A DNA stretch of 45,537 nucleotides from assembly GCA_035304085.1 (NCBI GenBank), contig DATGQT010000132.1:1-45537 (forward strand), read 5' to 3'. Made by a program: the position numbers and the translations under genes. The notes under the pieces were generated by a model. It ran no database searches. It was given only the letters and a program-made list of their open reading frames with translations, and had not been told where the DNA came from. Below are positions 1-7,876 of this stretch, in pieces. This DNA is from DATGQT01 sp035304085 (lineage in GTDB: Bacteria; Bacteroidota; Rhodothermia; Rhodothermales; Rubricoccaceae). Positions within the stretch are counted from its first letter, which is position 1. The number at the start of each line of letters is the position of its first letter.

Positions 1-300
1 GAGGCCGCCCTCGAGATGCTCGAGGCCACGGGCGGCACCAACGTCTTCCCCTTCGACGACTCGTACGCCTTCGGCGAGGGGATCCACGAGATGGGCACGG
101 CGCGGATGGGCCGCGACCCCCGGACCTCCGTCCTCAACGCCCACAACCAGGCCCACGACGTCCCCAACCTCTTCGTCACCGACGGCGCGTGCATGACCAG
201 CTCGGCCTGCCAGAACCCCTCCATCACCTACATGGCCCTCACCGCCCGCGCCGCCGCCTACGCCGTCGAGCAGGTCCGCCGCGGGGACCTTCGAGTTTGA
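1..300 (+). CDS. GMC-family oxidoreductase, C-terminal fragment (5' end outside window)
   Basis: The reading frame is open from base 1, so this is the last 99 residues of a longer protein. It carries the C-terminal GMC oxidoreductase signature: a HEMGTARMG block, then NLFVTDGACMTSSACQNPS and the closing ITYMALTARAA helix. In GMC enzymes (glucose/choline oxidases, gluconate 2-dehydrogenase large subunit) this region holds the catalytic His/Asn pair and part of the FAD site; the H of HEMGTARMG and the N of QNPS fit. The HEMGTARMG form is typical of the gluconate 2-dehydrogenase-like branch of Bacteroidota. Substrate is probably a sugar or polyol, unverified. The last codons, including the stop, overlap a heptamer array that leads to the next gene. 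Confidence 0.88.
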   Translation, partial: EAALEMLEATGGTNVFPFDDSYAFGEGIHEMGTARMGRDPRTSVLNAHNQAHDVPNLFVTDGACMTSSACQNPSITYMALTARAAAYAVEQVRRGDLRV

Positions 301-364
301 AGTTTGGAGTTTGAAGTTGGTGCGGTCTACTTCAAACTCCAAACCCCAAACTCCAAACTTCACC
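293..364 (+). repeat. Heptamer array pair (hairpin) between GMC oxidoreductase and Gfo/Idh gene
   Basis: The left arm (293-320) is four 7-base units starting gagtttg, aagtttg. The right arm (330-364) is five 7-base units of the type cttcaaa, ctccaaa. The core is a perfect 16-bp inverted repeat: gtttggagtttgaagt at 302-317 against 329-344, with an 11-base loop. The G-rich arm begins inside the upstream stop region and the C/A-rich arm ends 6 bases before the next ATG. It is far poorer in GC than its surroundings. Confidence 0.9.
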
Positions 365-370
365 CCACCT

Positions 371-1795
371 ATGAAACGCCGTGAGTTCATCCGCACCGGC
401 GCCGCCTCCGTCGCGGGCGCCTTCTTCGCCCCCACCATCGTCCCGCGCCACGTGCTCGGCGGGCCGGGCTTCCGCGCCCCCTCGGACACCGTGAACGTCG
501 CCGGCATCGGCGTCGGCGGGCAGGGGATGTGGAACCTCGCGGCGCTCATGGACCAGAACATCGTCGCCCTCGCCGACGTGGACTGGGCGTACGTGGACGA
601 GATGTTCGAGGAGCGCCTCGCCCACCGGGAGGACGACGGCTCGCTGACGTTCCCCGAGATGGCCGAGCTCCGGCCGCGGTACGAGCGGGCCGCGCGCTAC
701 ACCGACTTCCGCCGGATGCTCGACGAGCGCGGCGGCGACATCGACGCCGTCGTCGTCGCCACGCCGGACCACATGCACGCCACGGCCGCGCTCTGGGCGA
801 TGGAGCGCGGCAAGCACGTGTTCGTCCAGAAGCCGCTCACGTACTCCGTCGAGGAGGCCCGCGCGCTCAAGCGGGCGGCGGACGCCTCGGGCGTCGTGAC
901 GCAGATGGGCAACCAGGGGCACTCGAGCGACGACGGACGCCGCGCCGTCGAGCTCGTCCGCAGCGGGATCGTCGGGCCGATCCGCGAGGTGCTGGCGTGG
1001 ACGAACCGCCCTCACGGCTACTGGCCGCAGGGCATCGGCAGGCCCGAGCCGGGGACGCCGCCGCCGAGCCTGGAGTGGGACCTCTTCCTCGGCCCCGCCG
1101 CCGGGCGGCCGTACTACCCCGGCATCCACCCCTTCGCGTGGCGCGGCTGGGTCGACTTCGGCGTCGGCGCCCTCGGCGACATGGGCGCCCACATCCTCGA
1201 CTTCCCCTTCTGGGCGCTGGAGCTCGGGATGCCCGCCCGCGTCGAGACCCGCCACTCTCCGTGGGGCGGGGACCGCGAGAACCCCGACACGTACCCCGTC
1301 GCCACGATCACGACGTACTGGTTCGACCGCCCAGGGGGCGCGACGCTCAAGATGACGTGGTTCGACGGCGGCCTCATGCCGCCGACGCCGCTGGAGGCGC
1401 CCGAGGGCTTCGAGCTCAACGCCGAGGGCGGCGTGATCTACGTCGGCGAGCGGGGGCTGGTCGTCCACGACCTCTACGGGTACGAGCCCCGGCTCCTGCC
1501 CGAGGCGCTCAACGAGGAGGCCGCCGCTGTGCCGCAGTCGCTCCCGCGCATCGAGGGCGGGATCTACGGGCACGAGCAGAACTGGGTCCGCGCCATCCGC
1601 GGCGAGGAGGCCGTCTCGACGCCGTTCACCTACGCCGCCGACCTCACCGAGCTGATGCTCCTCGGGATCGTCGCCCTTCGCGCCGGGCAGCCCATCACGT
1701 ACGACGCCGCGACGACGTCCATCCCGAACGCCCCCGACGCCGAGCGCTTCCTCGGGCGGACGTACCGGCTGGGGTGGGAGCTGCCTGCGTTTTGA
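371..1795 (+). CDS. Gfo/Idh/MocA-family oxidoreductase with Tat signal
   Basis: A 474-residue NAD(P)-dependent oxidoreductase-fold protein, probably acting on a sugar, inositol or derivative in the periplasm. The N-terminus MKRREFIRTGAAS is a twin-arginine signal (RR at 3-4), followed by a Rossmann glycine motif GIGVGGQG (about 45-52). The usual EKP lysine motif is present as VQKP (Q153-K154-P155); the catalytic-type lysine is kept. The C-terminal half is the Gfo/Idh/MocA substrate domain. An upstream in-frame start would read through the repeat hairpin, so the ATG at 371 just before the Tat motif is preferred. It sits between a GMC oxidoreductase and a sugar isomerase, both typical partners. 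Bacteroidota carry many such exported paralogues; the exact substrate is unknown. Confidence 0.9.
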   Translation: MKRREFIRTGAASVAGAFFAPTIVPRHVLGGPGFRAPSDTVNVAGIGVGGQGMWNLAALMDQNIVALADVDWAYVDEMFEERLAHREDDGSLTFPEMAELRPRYERAARYTDFRRMLDERGGDIDAVVVATPDHMHATAALWAMERGKHVFVQKPLTYSVEEARALKRAADASGVVTQMGNQGHSSDDGRRAVELVRSGIVGPIREVLAWTNRPHGYWPQGIGRPEPGTPPPSLEWDLFLGPAAGRPYYPGIHPFAWRGWVDFGVGALGDMGAHILDFPFWALELGMPARVETRHSPWGGDRENPDTYPVATITTYWFDRPGGATLKMTWFDGGLMPPTPLEAPEGFELNAEGGVIYVGERGLVVHDLYGYEPRLLPEALNEEAAAVPQSLPRIEGGIYGHEQNWVRAIRGEEAVSTPFTYAADLTELMLLGIVALRAGQPITYDAATTSIPNAPDAERFLGRTYRLGWELPAF

Positions 1796-1879
1796 GTATG
1801 GAGGGGGTGGGGGGAAAGGAGGGGTTGGAGGGGCGTACTTGAACCCTCCATCCCTTCCATCCTCTCCGTACCCTCCATC
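1796..1879 (+). repeat. 9-base-period array pair between Gfo/Idh and sugar isomerase genes
   Basis: Starting at the base after the stop codon, the left arm (1796-1831) has four 9-base units sharing a GGAGG-like end (gtatggagg first, ggttggagg fourth). The right arm (1844-1879) has four 9-base units of the form ccctccatc; the first and last are identical. The arms are roughly complementary. The array ends 5 bases before the next ATG. Confidence 0.85.
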
Positions 1880-1884
1880 CGCGA

Positions 1885-2736
1885 ATGAACCGCCGCGCCT
1901 TCCTCCGCACCACCGGCGCCGCCCTCGGCGGCCTCGGCCTCGTCGCGCTGGGGCCGGCAGCCTGCCGCGCCGCCCCCACGCCCTCCGTGCTCCCGCGCCC
2001 CGGCCTCCAGCTCTACACCGTCCGCGGCCTCCTCGCCGAGGACTTCGTCGGCGTGCTGGAGGCGGTCCGCCGCATCGGCTACGAGGAGGTCGAGTTCGCC
2101 GGTTACCACGGCCGCGACCCGCGCGCGATCCGCACCCTCCTCGACGACCTGGGCCTCACGGCCCCCGCCGCCCACGTCGGCCTCGACGCGCTTCGCGAGG
2201 ATCTCGACGCGCAGGTCGAGGCGGCCCACGTCCTCGGTCATCGCTACCTCGTCGTGCCCTGGCTCGACGAGCACGAGCGCGCCTCGCTGGACGGCTACCG
2301 CCGCGTCGCCGATGAGCTCCACCGCATCGGCGCGCGGCTCAGGGAGGTCGGTATCCAGCTCGCCTACCACAACCACGACTTCGAGTTCGAGTCGTTCGGC
2401 GGCGACCGCACCGGCTACGACGTGCTCCTGGAAGCGACCGACCCGGCGCTCGTCGCGATGGAGATGGATCTGTACTGGACCGTCCACGGCGGGCGCGACC
2501 CCTTCGACTACTTCGCGCGCCACCCGGGCCGCTTCCCGCTCCTCCACGTCAAGGACCGGACGGCCGACGGGGCGATGGTCGACGTGGGGGCCGGCACCAT
2601 CGACTTCGCCCGCGTCTTCGAACACGCCGAGGGGGCGGGCGTCCGCCACGCCTTCGTCGAGCACGACGATCCCAGCGACGCCCTCGCGAGCATCCGCGCT
2701 GGCTACCAGCACCTGGAGCGCCTGCGGGGGCGCTGA
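1885..2736 (+). CDS. Sugar phosphate isomerase/epimerase (xylose isomerase-like TIM barrel), exported
   Basis: A 283-residue AP-endonuclease-2/xylose-isomerase-like barrel. MNRRAFLRTTGAALGG is a Tat-type signal (RR at 3-4), and the cysteine at 27 in GPAACRAA could serve as a lipidation site. Metal-site candidates lie at the ends of strands: HNHDFEF near 161-167, MEMDLYW near 191, LHVKDR near 220 and FVEHDD near 258. Family members isomerise or epimerise sugars, hydroxypyruvate or inosose using a divalent metal. It follows the Gfo/Idh gene in the same direction, a pairing common in inositol- or sugar-oxidation loci. It could also be a 3-keto-sugar processing protein. The family call is firm; the reaction is not. 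Confidence 0.88.
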   Translation: MNRRAFLRTTGAALGGLGLVALGPAACRAAPTPSVLPRPGLQLYTVRGLLAEDFVGVLEAVRRIGYEEVEFAGYHGRDPRAIRTLLDDLGLTAPAAHVGLDALREDLDAQVEAAHVLGHRYLVVPWLDEHERASLDGYRRVADELHRIGARLREVGIQLAYHNHDFEFESFGGDRTGYDVLLEATDPALVAMEMDLYWTVHGGRDPFDYFARHPGRFPLLHVKDRTADGAMVDVGAGTIDFARVFEHAEGAGVRHAFVEHDDPSDALASIRAGYQHLERLRGR

Positions 2737-2754
2737 ACGCCCGAGCCGCGTTGT

Positions 2755-4251
2755 TCAGGTCGTCCCCGTCGCGTCGAACGTCGGCTTGAGGGCGGGGTAG
2801 AGGGCGCGGTAGCGCGCGAAGGCCTCGTCGTAGGCCGTGGCCGTCTCGGGGTCCGGCTCCGTTCGCCCCGTCACCCGGACGGCCGCGTCGCAGGCCGACT
2901 CCACGTCCTCCCACAGCCCGGCGCCGACGCCGGCCAGGAGCGCCGCGCCGTAGGCCGCGCCCTCCGTCGAGGTCACCGTCACGAGCGGGGTGCCGAGCGC
3001 GTCGGCGAGGATCTGGCGCCAGAGCGGGCTCTTCGCGCCGCCGCCCGAGACGCGCACTTCCTCGGCCGCCGGGAGCCCGGCCTCGCGCATGAGGTCGAAC
3101 CCCTCGCAGAGCCCGAAGGCCACCCCCTCCAGCACCGCCCGCGTCAGGTGCGCCCGCGTGTGCCGCACGGTGAGGCCGACGAACGCCCCGCGCGCCAGCG
3201 GGTCCGCGTGCGGCGTCCGCTCGCCCGTGAGGTAGGGGAGGAAGAGGAGGCCGTCGCTGCCCGGCGGCACCTCGGCGGCGGGGCCGAGGAGGTCGTCGAA
3301 AGCGACGCCGGGGGCGAGGGTGTCGCGGTACCAGCGGAGGCTCCCGGCCGCCGAGAGCATCACGCCCATGAGGTGCCACCGGCCGGGGACGGCGTGGCAG
3401 AAGGCGTGGAGCCGCCCCTCCGGCTCGTAGTGCGGCCCGTCCGACGTGGCGAAGACGACGCCGGAGGTGCCGAGGACGAGGCTCACCACCCCCGCTCGCA
3501 CGGCCCCCACGCCGACGGCCCCCGCCGCCTGGTCGCCCCCGCCGGCCACGACGGGGGTGCCCGCGCGGAGGCCCGTGATGGCAGCGGCCTCCTCCGTGAC
3601 GACGCCGGTCACTTCGGGTCCCTCGTACGTGGGCGGGAGCCAGCCCAGCGGGATGTCGAGGACGGCGCAGACCTCCTCGGACCAGTCGCGCTTCTCCAGG
3701 TCGAAGAGGAGGGTACCGGAGCCGTCGGCCCTGTCCATCGCGTAATCGCCCGTGAGGCGGAAGCGGACGTAGTCCTTGGGCAGGAGGACGTGCCGGGCGC
3801 GGGCGTAGACGTCGGGCTCGTGGGCGCGCACCCACAGGAGCTTGGGCGCCGTGAAGCCCGTGAGCGCGTCGTTCCCCGTTACCGCGACGAGCCGCTCCTT
3901 GCCGAGGCGCCCGCGGATGGCGTCGCACTCGGCGCCGGTGCGGCCGTCGTTCCAGAGGATGGCCGGGCGGAGCACCGCGCCGGCCGCGTCGAGGAGGACG
4001 AGCCCGTGCATCTGCCCCGTCAGCCCGACGGCGACGATCTCCTCGGACGCGACGCCCGCCTCGGCCAGCGCGGTGCGGATGCTGCGCGCGGAGCCGTCCC
4101 ACCACAGCGCCGGGTCCTGCTCGCTCCACAGCGGGCGCGGCGTCTCGTACGGGTACTCGATGGCGGCGTCGGCGACGACCTCGCCGGCGGGGTCGAGGAG
4201 GAGGGCCTTCGTGGCCGTCGTGGAGACGTCGAGGCCGAGGACGTAGGGCAT
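2755..4251 (-). CDS. xylB: Xylulokinase (FGGY carbohydrate kinase)
   Basis: A 498-residue FGGY-family kinase, expected to phosphorylate D-xylulose to xylulose 5-phosphate with ATP in the cytoplasm. The N-terminal phosphate-binding loop GLDVSTTATKALL (residues 5-17), the MHGLVLLD block, the catalytic aspartate in GGGDQAAGAVG (D240) and the C-terminal ATP-site motif GGGAKSPLWRQILAD are all present. Length matches bacterial XylB (about 480-510). It converges on the sugar isomerase gene, with 18 bases between the stop codons, and diverges from the amylase gene. No xylose isomerase XylA is in the window; the neighbouring isomerase-like protein is exported and so is unlikely to supply it. Glycerol- or other pentulokinase activity is the main alternative. 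Confidence 0.93.
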   Translation of the reverse strand: MPYVLGLDVSTTATKALLLDPAGEVVADAAIEYPYETPRPLWSEQDPALWWDGSARSIRTALAEAGVASEEIVAVGLTGQMHGLVLLDAAGAVLRPAILWNDGRTGAECDAIRGRLGKERLVAVTGNDALTGFTAPKLLWVRAHEPDVYARARHVLLPKDYVRFRLTGDYAMDRADGSGTLLFDLEKRDWSEEVCAVLDIPLGWLPPTYEGPEVTGVVTEEAAAITGLRAGTPVVAGGGDQAAGAVGVGAVRAGVVSLVLGTSGVVFATSDGPHYEPEGRLHAFCHAVPGRWHLMGVMLSAAGSLRWYRDTLAPGVAFDDLLGPAAEVPPGSDGLLFLPYLTGERTPHADPLARGAFVGLTVRHTRAHLTRAVLEGVAFGLCEGFDLMREAGLPAAEEVRVSGGGAKSPLWRQILADALGTPLVTVTSTEGAAYGAALLAGVGAGLWEDVESACDAAVRVTGRTEPDPETATAYDEAFARYRALYPALKPTFDATGTT

Positions 4252-4262
4252 GGGCGGGGCGC

Positions 4263-4290
4263 TTGTGGGCGGGGGGGATCGTCGCGATAT
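4263..4290 (+). promoter_or_regulatory. Candidate sigma70-like promoter for the amylase gene
   Basis: ttgtgg (4263-4268) and cgatat (4285-4290) are spaced 16 bases, about 30 bases before the ATG at 4320, in the 68-base divergent gap between xylB and the amylase. The match is modest. Confidence 0.3.
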
Positions 4291-4319
4291 TGGCCCGGAC
4301 GTTCCTCTAGTGAGGGTTT

Positions 4320-6704
4320 ATGCCCCGACCCGTGATCCGAGCGGCCGTGCTGGTGTTGGCGCTGCCGCTTTTTGAGGCCGCTGCTGCGCAAACGATTGCG
4401 CTCGCAGAGGAAGATGCGACGGTCTGGGCGCAGGAGCAAGTGGCCGAGGGCACGGTCTCGGGCGCGACGACGGGCACCCTCTACGTCAACGGCGAGCCCT
4501 TCCCGTTCACGGCCGTGGCCGGCACCTTCGCCGTCCCCCTCCGCCTGACCGAGCCGGAGACCGAGGTGATCGCCTGCGCCGACGGCACCGGCGGCGAGGT
4601 CTGCGGCGACACCCTCCGCTGGACCCTCGGCTACGCGCCGCGCCCCGAGGCCGAGGTGCGCCCGACGGTGGCGGGGCGGACGGTCACCCTCGAAGGGCAC
4701 GTCCTCGACAACCCCGACGGCGCCGCGCTCACGTTCACGTGGGCCGAAGACCCGGGCAACCCCGCCGCCCTCGGCCTCTCGGTCCAGGACGACTCCACCG
4801 CCACCGTCACCGTCCCCGGCGACGCCCCCCCCGGCGAGTACTACTTCGACTGGACCGTGCACGCCGACGACGGCGACGCGTTCGCGGCACGGACCTTCGT
4901 GACGGTGCGCGAGGACGGGTCCGTCACCCCCTTCGTCCTCGAAACGGACCACGCGGCGTGGGTGGACCGCGCGGTGGTCTACGAGATCTTCACCCGCCGC
5001 TGGGCCGACCAGAACACCGGCACCCTCGACGACGTCACGCAGCGGCTCCCCGAGCTGGTCCGCCTCGGCGTCAACACGATCTGGCTCCAGCCCATCTACC
5101 CCTACGCCGACGCGCCCATCCCCTCCCAGGGCTACGACGTCACGGACTACTTCTCGATCTGGGAGGAGCTCGGCACCGAGGAGGACCTCCACGAGCTCGT
5201 CGCCGCCGCGCACGAGGCCGGCGTGCGCGTCCTCCTCGACTTCGTCCCGAACCACACCTCCATCGAGCACCCCTACGCCCAGGACGCCATCGCGCACGGC
5301 GAGCGCTCCCACTACTACGACTTCTATCAGCGGGAGGAAGACGACGCCCCGTACTCCCAGCACTACGTGACGCGCCAGGTCGGGGAGATGACCTTCGTCA
5401 CCTACTTCGAGTGGAACGAGGACTACCCGATGGCCAACCTCGACTACGACAACCCCGAGGTGCAGCGGCTCATCGTCGAGGCGACGCGGTACTGGGTCGA
5501 GACGTTCGACGTGGACGGGTTCCGGTTCGACGTGGGCTGGGGCGTGGCCTCGCGCAACCCGGCGTTCGTGCAGGCGTGGCGCGCCGCGCTCAAGCGCGTC
5601 AAGCCGGGGGTGTTCATGCTCGGCGAGGCCAAGGCCACCGACGAGGTCAACTTCGAGGGCCGCTACGACGCCGCCTACGACTGGACCACCGACCCCAACT
5701 ACATCTCGGAGTGGGCCTGGCAGCGGGGCGGCCAGGGGTCCACCATCTTCAACACGACGGGCGAGCCCCTCCGCGCCAGCGCCCTCCGCAACGCCCTCAC
5801 CGACTTCGGCAACGGCTACCACCCCGACGCCGTCGTCTTCCGCTACCTCGAGAACAACGACACCCCGAGCTTCTACGGGAACCACTCCGTCGAGCAGACG
5901 AAGATGGCGGCCACCCTGCTCTTCTCGCTCCACGGCATCCCCATGATGCTCTACGGGCAGGAGGTCGGCGTCGTGCGCGACCTCTACGAGTTCCCGTCGT
6001 TCCCCACGTCGCGCCCGATCTCGGACTACGACCACGACGGGCTCTTCGCGCACTACCAGCACCTCCTCCTCCTCCGCGAGACGTTCCCGGCCCTCCACAG
6101 CGACCACTTCGAGGAGGTCGCCGTCGCGCCGGCCGACGTGGGGGACCAGACGTTCGCCTACCGCCGCTGGGAGGGCACCGACAACGTCGTCGCCGCGATC
6201 AACATGGGCGACGACGACGTGACGGCCGCGCTCGCCCTCCCCGTGGACGACATGGGCCTCGACCCCGAGACGACGTACTACCTCACCGACCTCTTCTCGG
6301 GCGAGGCCCTCGCCGGCACCGGCGCCGACCTGGCCGACTTCGCCGTGCCCGTGCCGGCCTACACCACCCGCCTCTTCGCCGTGGCCGACTCCGTCGTGGC
6401 GGTCCCGACGGTGGGCGAGCCCGCTGCTCCCTCGGCGCCGGACGGCCTCGCGCTGGCGCCGAACTACCCCAACCCGTTCTCCGGCCGCACCACGCTCACG
6501 TACGCCGTCGCCCGCGGCGGGCCGGTGCGGCTGGCCGTCTTCGACCTCCTCGGGCGCGAGGTGGCCCGCCTCGTGGACGGCGTCGTCCCCGCCGGCCGCC
6601 AAACCGCGACGTTCGACGGGGCCGCCCTCGCCAGCGGCGTCTACCTGTGCCGCCTCGAGAGCGAGGGGCAGGTGGTGACCCGCCGGATGGCGCTCGTGCG
6701 CTGA
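4320..6704 (+). CDS. Secreted GH13 alpha-amylase-family hydrolase with T9SS-like sorting domain
   Basis: A 794-residue extracellular glycoside hydrolase, probably cleaving alpha-1,4-glucans or maltodextrins. It has a signal peptide ending ...EAAAAQ, a beta-rich N-terminal part (about 30-200), a GH13 catalytic barrel (about 215-620) and a C-terminal sorting domain (about 710-794) opening with APNYPNPFSG, as in cargo of the type IX secretion system. Catalytic regions: I DFVPNHT (from 307), II GFRFD with nucleophile D404, III GEAKATD with acid/base E436, IV ENNDTPS with D514. Region IV has NND where most GH13 enzymes have NHD. The malK gene follows after 42 bases, suggesting coupled degradation and uptake. 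Confidence 0.93.
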   Translation: MPRPVIRAAVLVLALPLFEAAAAQTIALAEEDATVWAQEQVAEGTVSGATTGTLYVNGEPFPFTAVAGTFAVPLRLTEPETEVIACADGTGGEVCGDTLRWTLGYAPRPEAEVRPTVAGRTVTLEGHVLDNPDGAALTFTWAEDPGNPAALGLSVQDDSTATVTVPGDAPPGEYYFDWTVHADDGDAFAARTFVTVREDGSVTPFVLETDHAAWVDRAVVYEIFTRRWADQNTGTLDDVTQRLPELVRLGVNTIWLQPIYPYADAPIPSQGYDVTDYFSIWEELGTEEDLHELVAAAHEAGVRVLLDFVPNHTSIEHPYAQDAIAHGERSHYYDFYQREEDDAPYSQHYVTRQVGEMTFVTYFEWNEDYPMANLDYDNPEVQRLIVEATRYWVETFDVDGFRFDVGWGVASRNPAFVQAWRAALKRVKPGVFMLGEAKATDEVNFEGRYDAAYDWTTDPNYISEWAWQRGGQGSTIFNTTGEPLRASALRNALTDFGNGYHPDAVVFRYLENNDTPSFYGNHSVEQTKMAATLLFSLHGIPMMLYGQEVGVVRDLYEFPSFPTSRPISDYDHDGLFAHYQHLLLLRETFPALHSDHFEEVAVAPADVGDQTFAYRRWEGTDNVVAAINMGDDDVTAALALPVDDMGLDPETTYYLTDLFSGEALAGTGADLADFAVPVPAYTTRLFAVADSVVAVPTVGEPAAPSAPDGLALAPNYPNPFSGRTTLTYAVARGGPVRLAVFDLLGREVARLVDGVVPAGRQTATFDGAALASGVYLCRLESEGQVVTRRMALVR

Positions 6705-6746
6705 GCTGGCGGACCGAAACACAACCCCACGAAACGCTTCCGTTCG

Positions 6747-7874
6747 ATGGCCCGCGTCACGTTAGAGCACGTCAGAAAGGTCTACGCCAACGGCGTCGAG
6801 GCCGTCAAGGGCGCCACGTTCACCGTCGAGGACGGGGAGTTCGTCGTCCTCGTCGGCCCCTCCGGCTGCGGGAAGTCCACGCTGCTGCGGATGATCGCCG
6901 GGCTGGAGGAGATCACGGCCGGCACCCTCCGCATCGGCGACCGCGTCGTCAACGACCTCCCCCCGAAGGCGCGCGACATCGCGATGGTGTTCCAGGAGTA
7001 CGCGCTCTACCCCCACATGACCGTCCGCGAGAACCTCTCGTTCGGGCTGCGGATGCGGAAGTACCCGAAGGCCGAGATCGAGGCGCGCGTGCAGGAGGCC
7101 GCGGCCATCCTCGGCATCGGGGACATGCTGGACCGGAAGCCGAAGCAGCTCTCGGGCGGGCAGCGCCAGCGCGTCGCCGTCGGCCGCGCCATCGTCCGCA
7201 AGCCCGCCGTGTTCCTCTTCGACGAGCCGCTCTCGAACCTCGACGCCAAGCTGCGGGTCCAGATGCGCACCGAGATCGCGAAGCTGCACGACCGCCTCGG
7301 GGCGACGATGGTGTACGTGACGCACGACCAGGTGGAGGCGATGACGATGGGGGACCGGATCGTCGTGTTGAGGGACGGCGAGATCCAGCAGATCGACACC
7401 CCGCTCCACCTCTACGACCACCCGGCCAACCAGTTCGTCGCGGGGTTCATCGGGAGCCCCGCCATGAACTTCGTCGCCGGCGAGGTGGTGGCCGAGGGGG
7501 GCGGGCTCGTCTTCCGTGCGGAGGGGGGCGCGTTCGCGCTCCCGCTCCTCCCCGAGCACGCCGCGCGCCTCCGGGCGCACGTCGGGCGGCCCGTCACGCT
7601 GGGCGTCCGCCCCGAGGCGGTCGCCCTGGCCGGCGACGGCCGCGCGCCGGCGTCGTCGTGGACGCTCGACGTGGTGGAGCCGATGGGGAACGAGGTCGTG
7701 CTCTACGCGCACACGGGCCCCCACCAGGTCGTCGCGCGCGTGGCGCCGCAGCCGGTACCCGAGCCCGGCGCCCCCATCGCCCTCGCCTTCGAGCCGGGCA
7801 AGCTCCACTTCTTCGACGCCGGGACCGAAGAGGCCCTGACGGAGGCGCCGGCCGTCCCCGCCGAGGCGGCCTGA
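6747..7874 (+). CDS. ABC transporter ATPase, MalK/UgpC type
   Basis: A 375-residue cytoplasmic ATPase that would energise a carbohydrate (maltodextrin, glycerol phosphate or similar) importer. Walker A GPSGCGKST begins at 37, the signature LSGGQRQR at about 135, Walker B FLFDEP at about 155-160, and the H-loop THD near 192. A C-terminal TOBE/regulatory region (about 235-360) contains GVRPEAV, as in MalK/UgpC. No cognate permeases (MalF/MalG type) are in the window. A matching family-1 binding protein lies on the other strand at 17923-19233. Such ATPases are often shared between several importers. The stop is 2 bases before the next candidate ATG. Confidence 0.93.
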   Translation: MARVTLEHVRKVYANGVEAVKGATFTVEDGEFVVLVGPSGCGKSTLLRMIAGLEEITAGTLRIGDRVVNDLPPKARDIAMVFQEYALYPHMTVRENLSFGLRMRKYPKAEIEARVQEAAAILGIGDMLDRKPKQLSGGQRQRVAVGRAIVRKPAVFLFDEPLSNLDAKLRVQMRTEIAKLHDRLGATMVYVTHDQVEAMTMGDRIVVLRDGEIQQIDTPLHLYDHPANQFVAGFIGSPAMNFVAGEVVAEGGGLVFRAEGGAFALPLLPEHAARLRAHVGRPVTLGVRPEAVALAGDGRAPASSWTLDVVEPMGNEVVLYAHTGPHQVVARVAPQPVPEPGAPIALAFEPGKLHFFDAGTEEALTEAPAVPAEAA

Positions 7875-7876
7875 CG

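Noticed and set aside
293..364. Array hairpins as ordinary intrinsic terminators.
   Set aside because: No T tract, arms are periodic, and several lie between genes that appear co-transcribed; terminator action cannot be excluded but does not explain the period.
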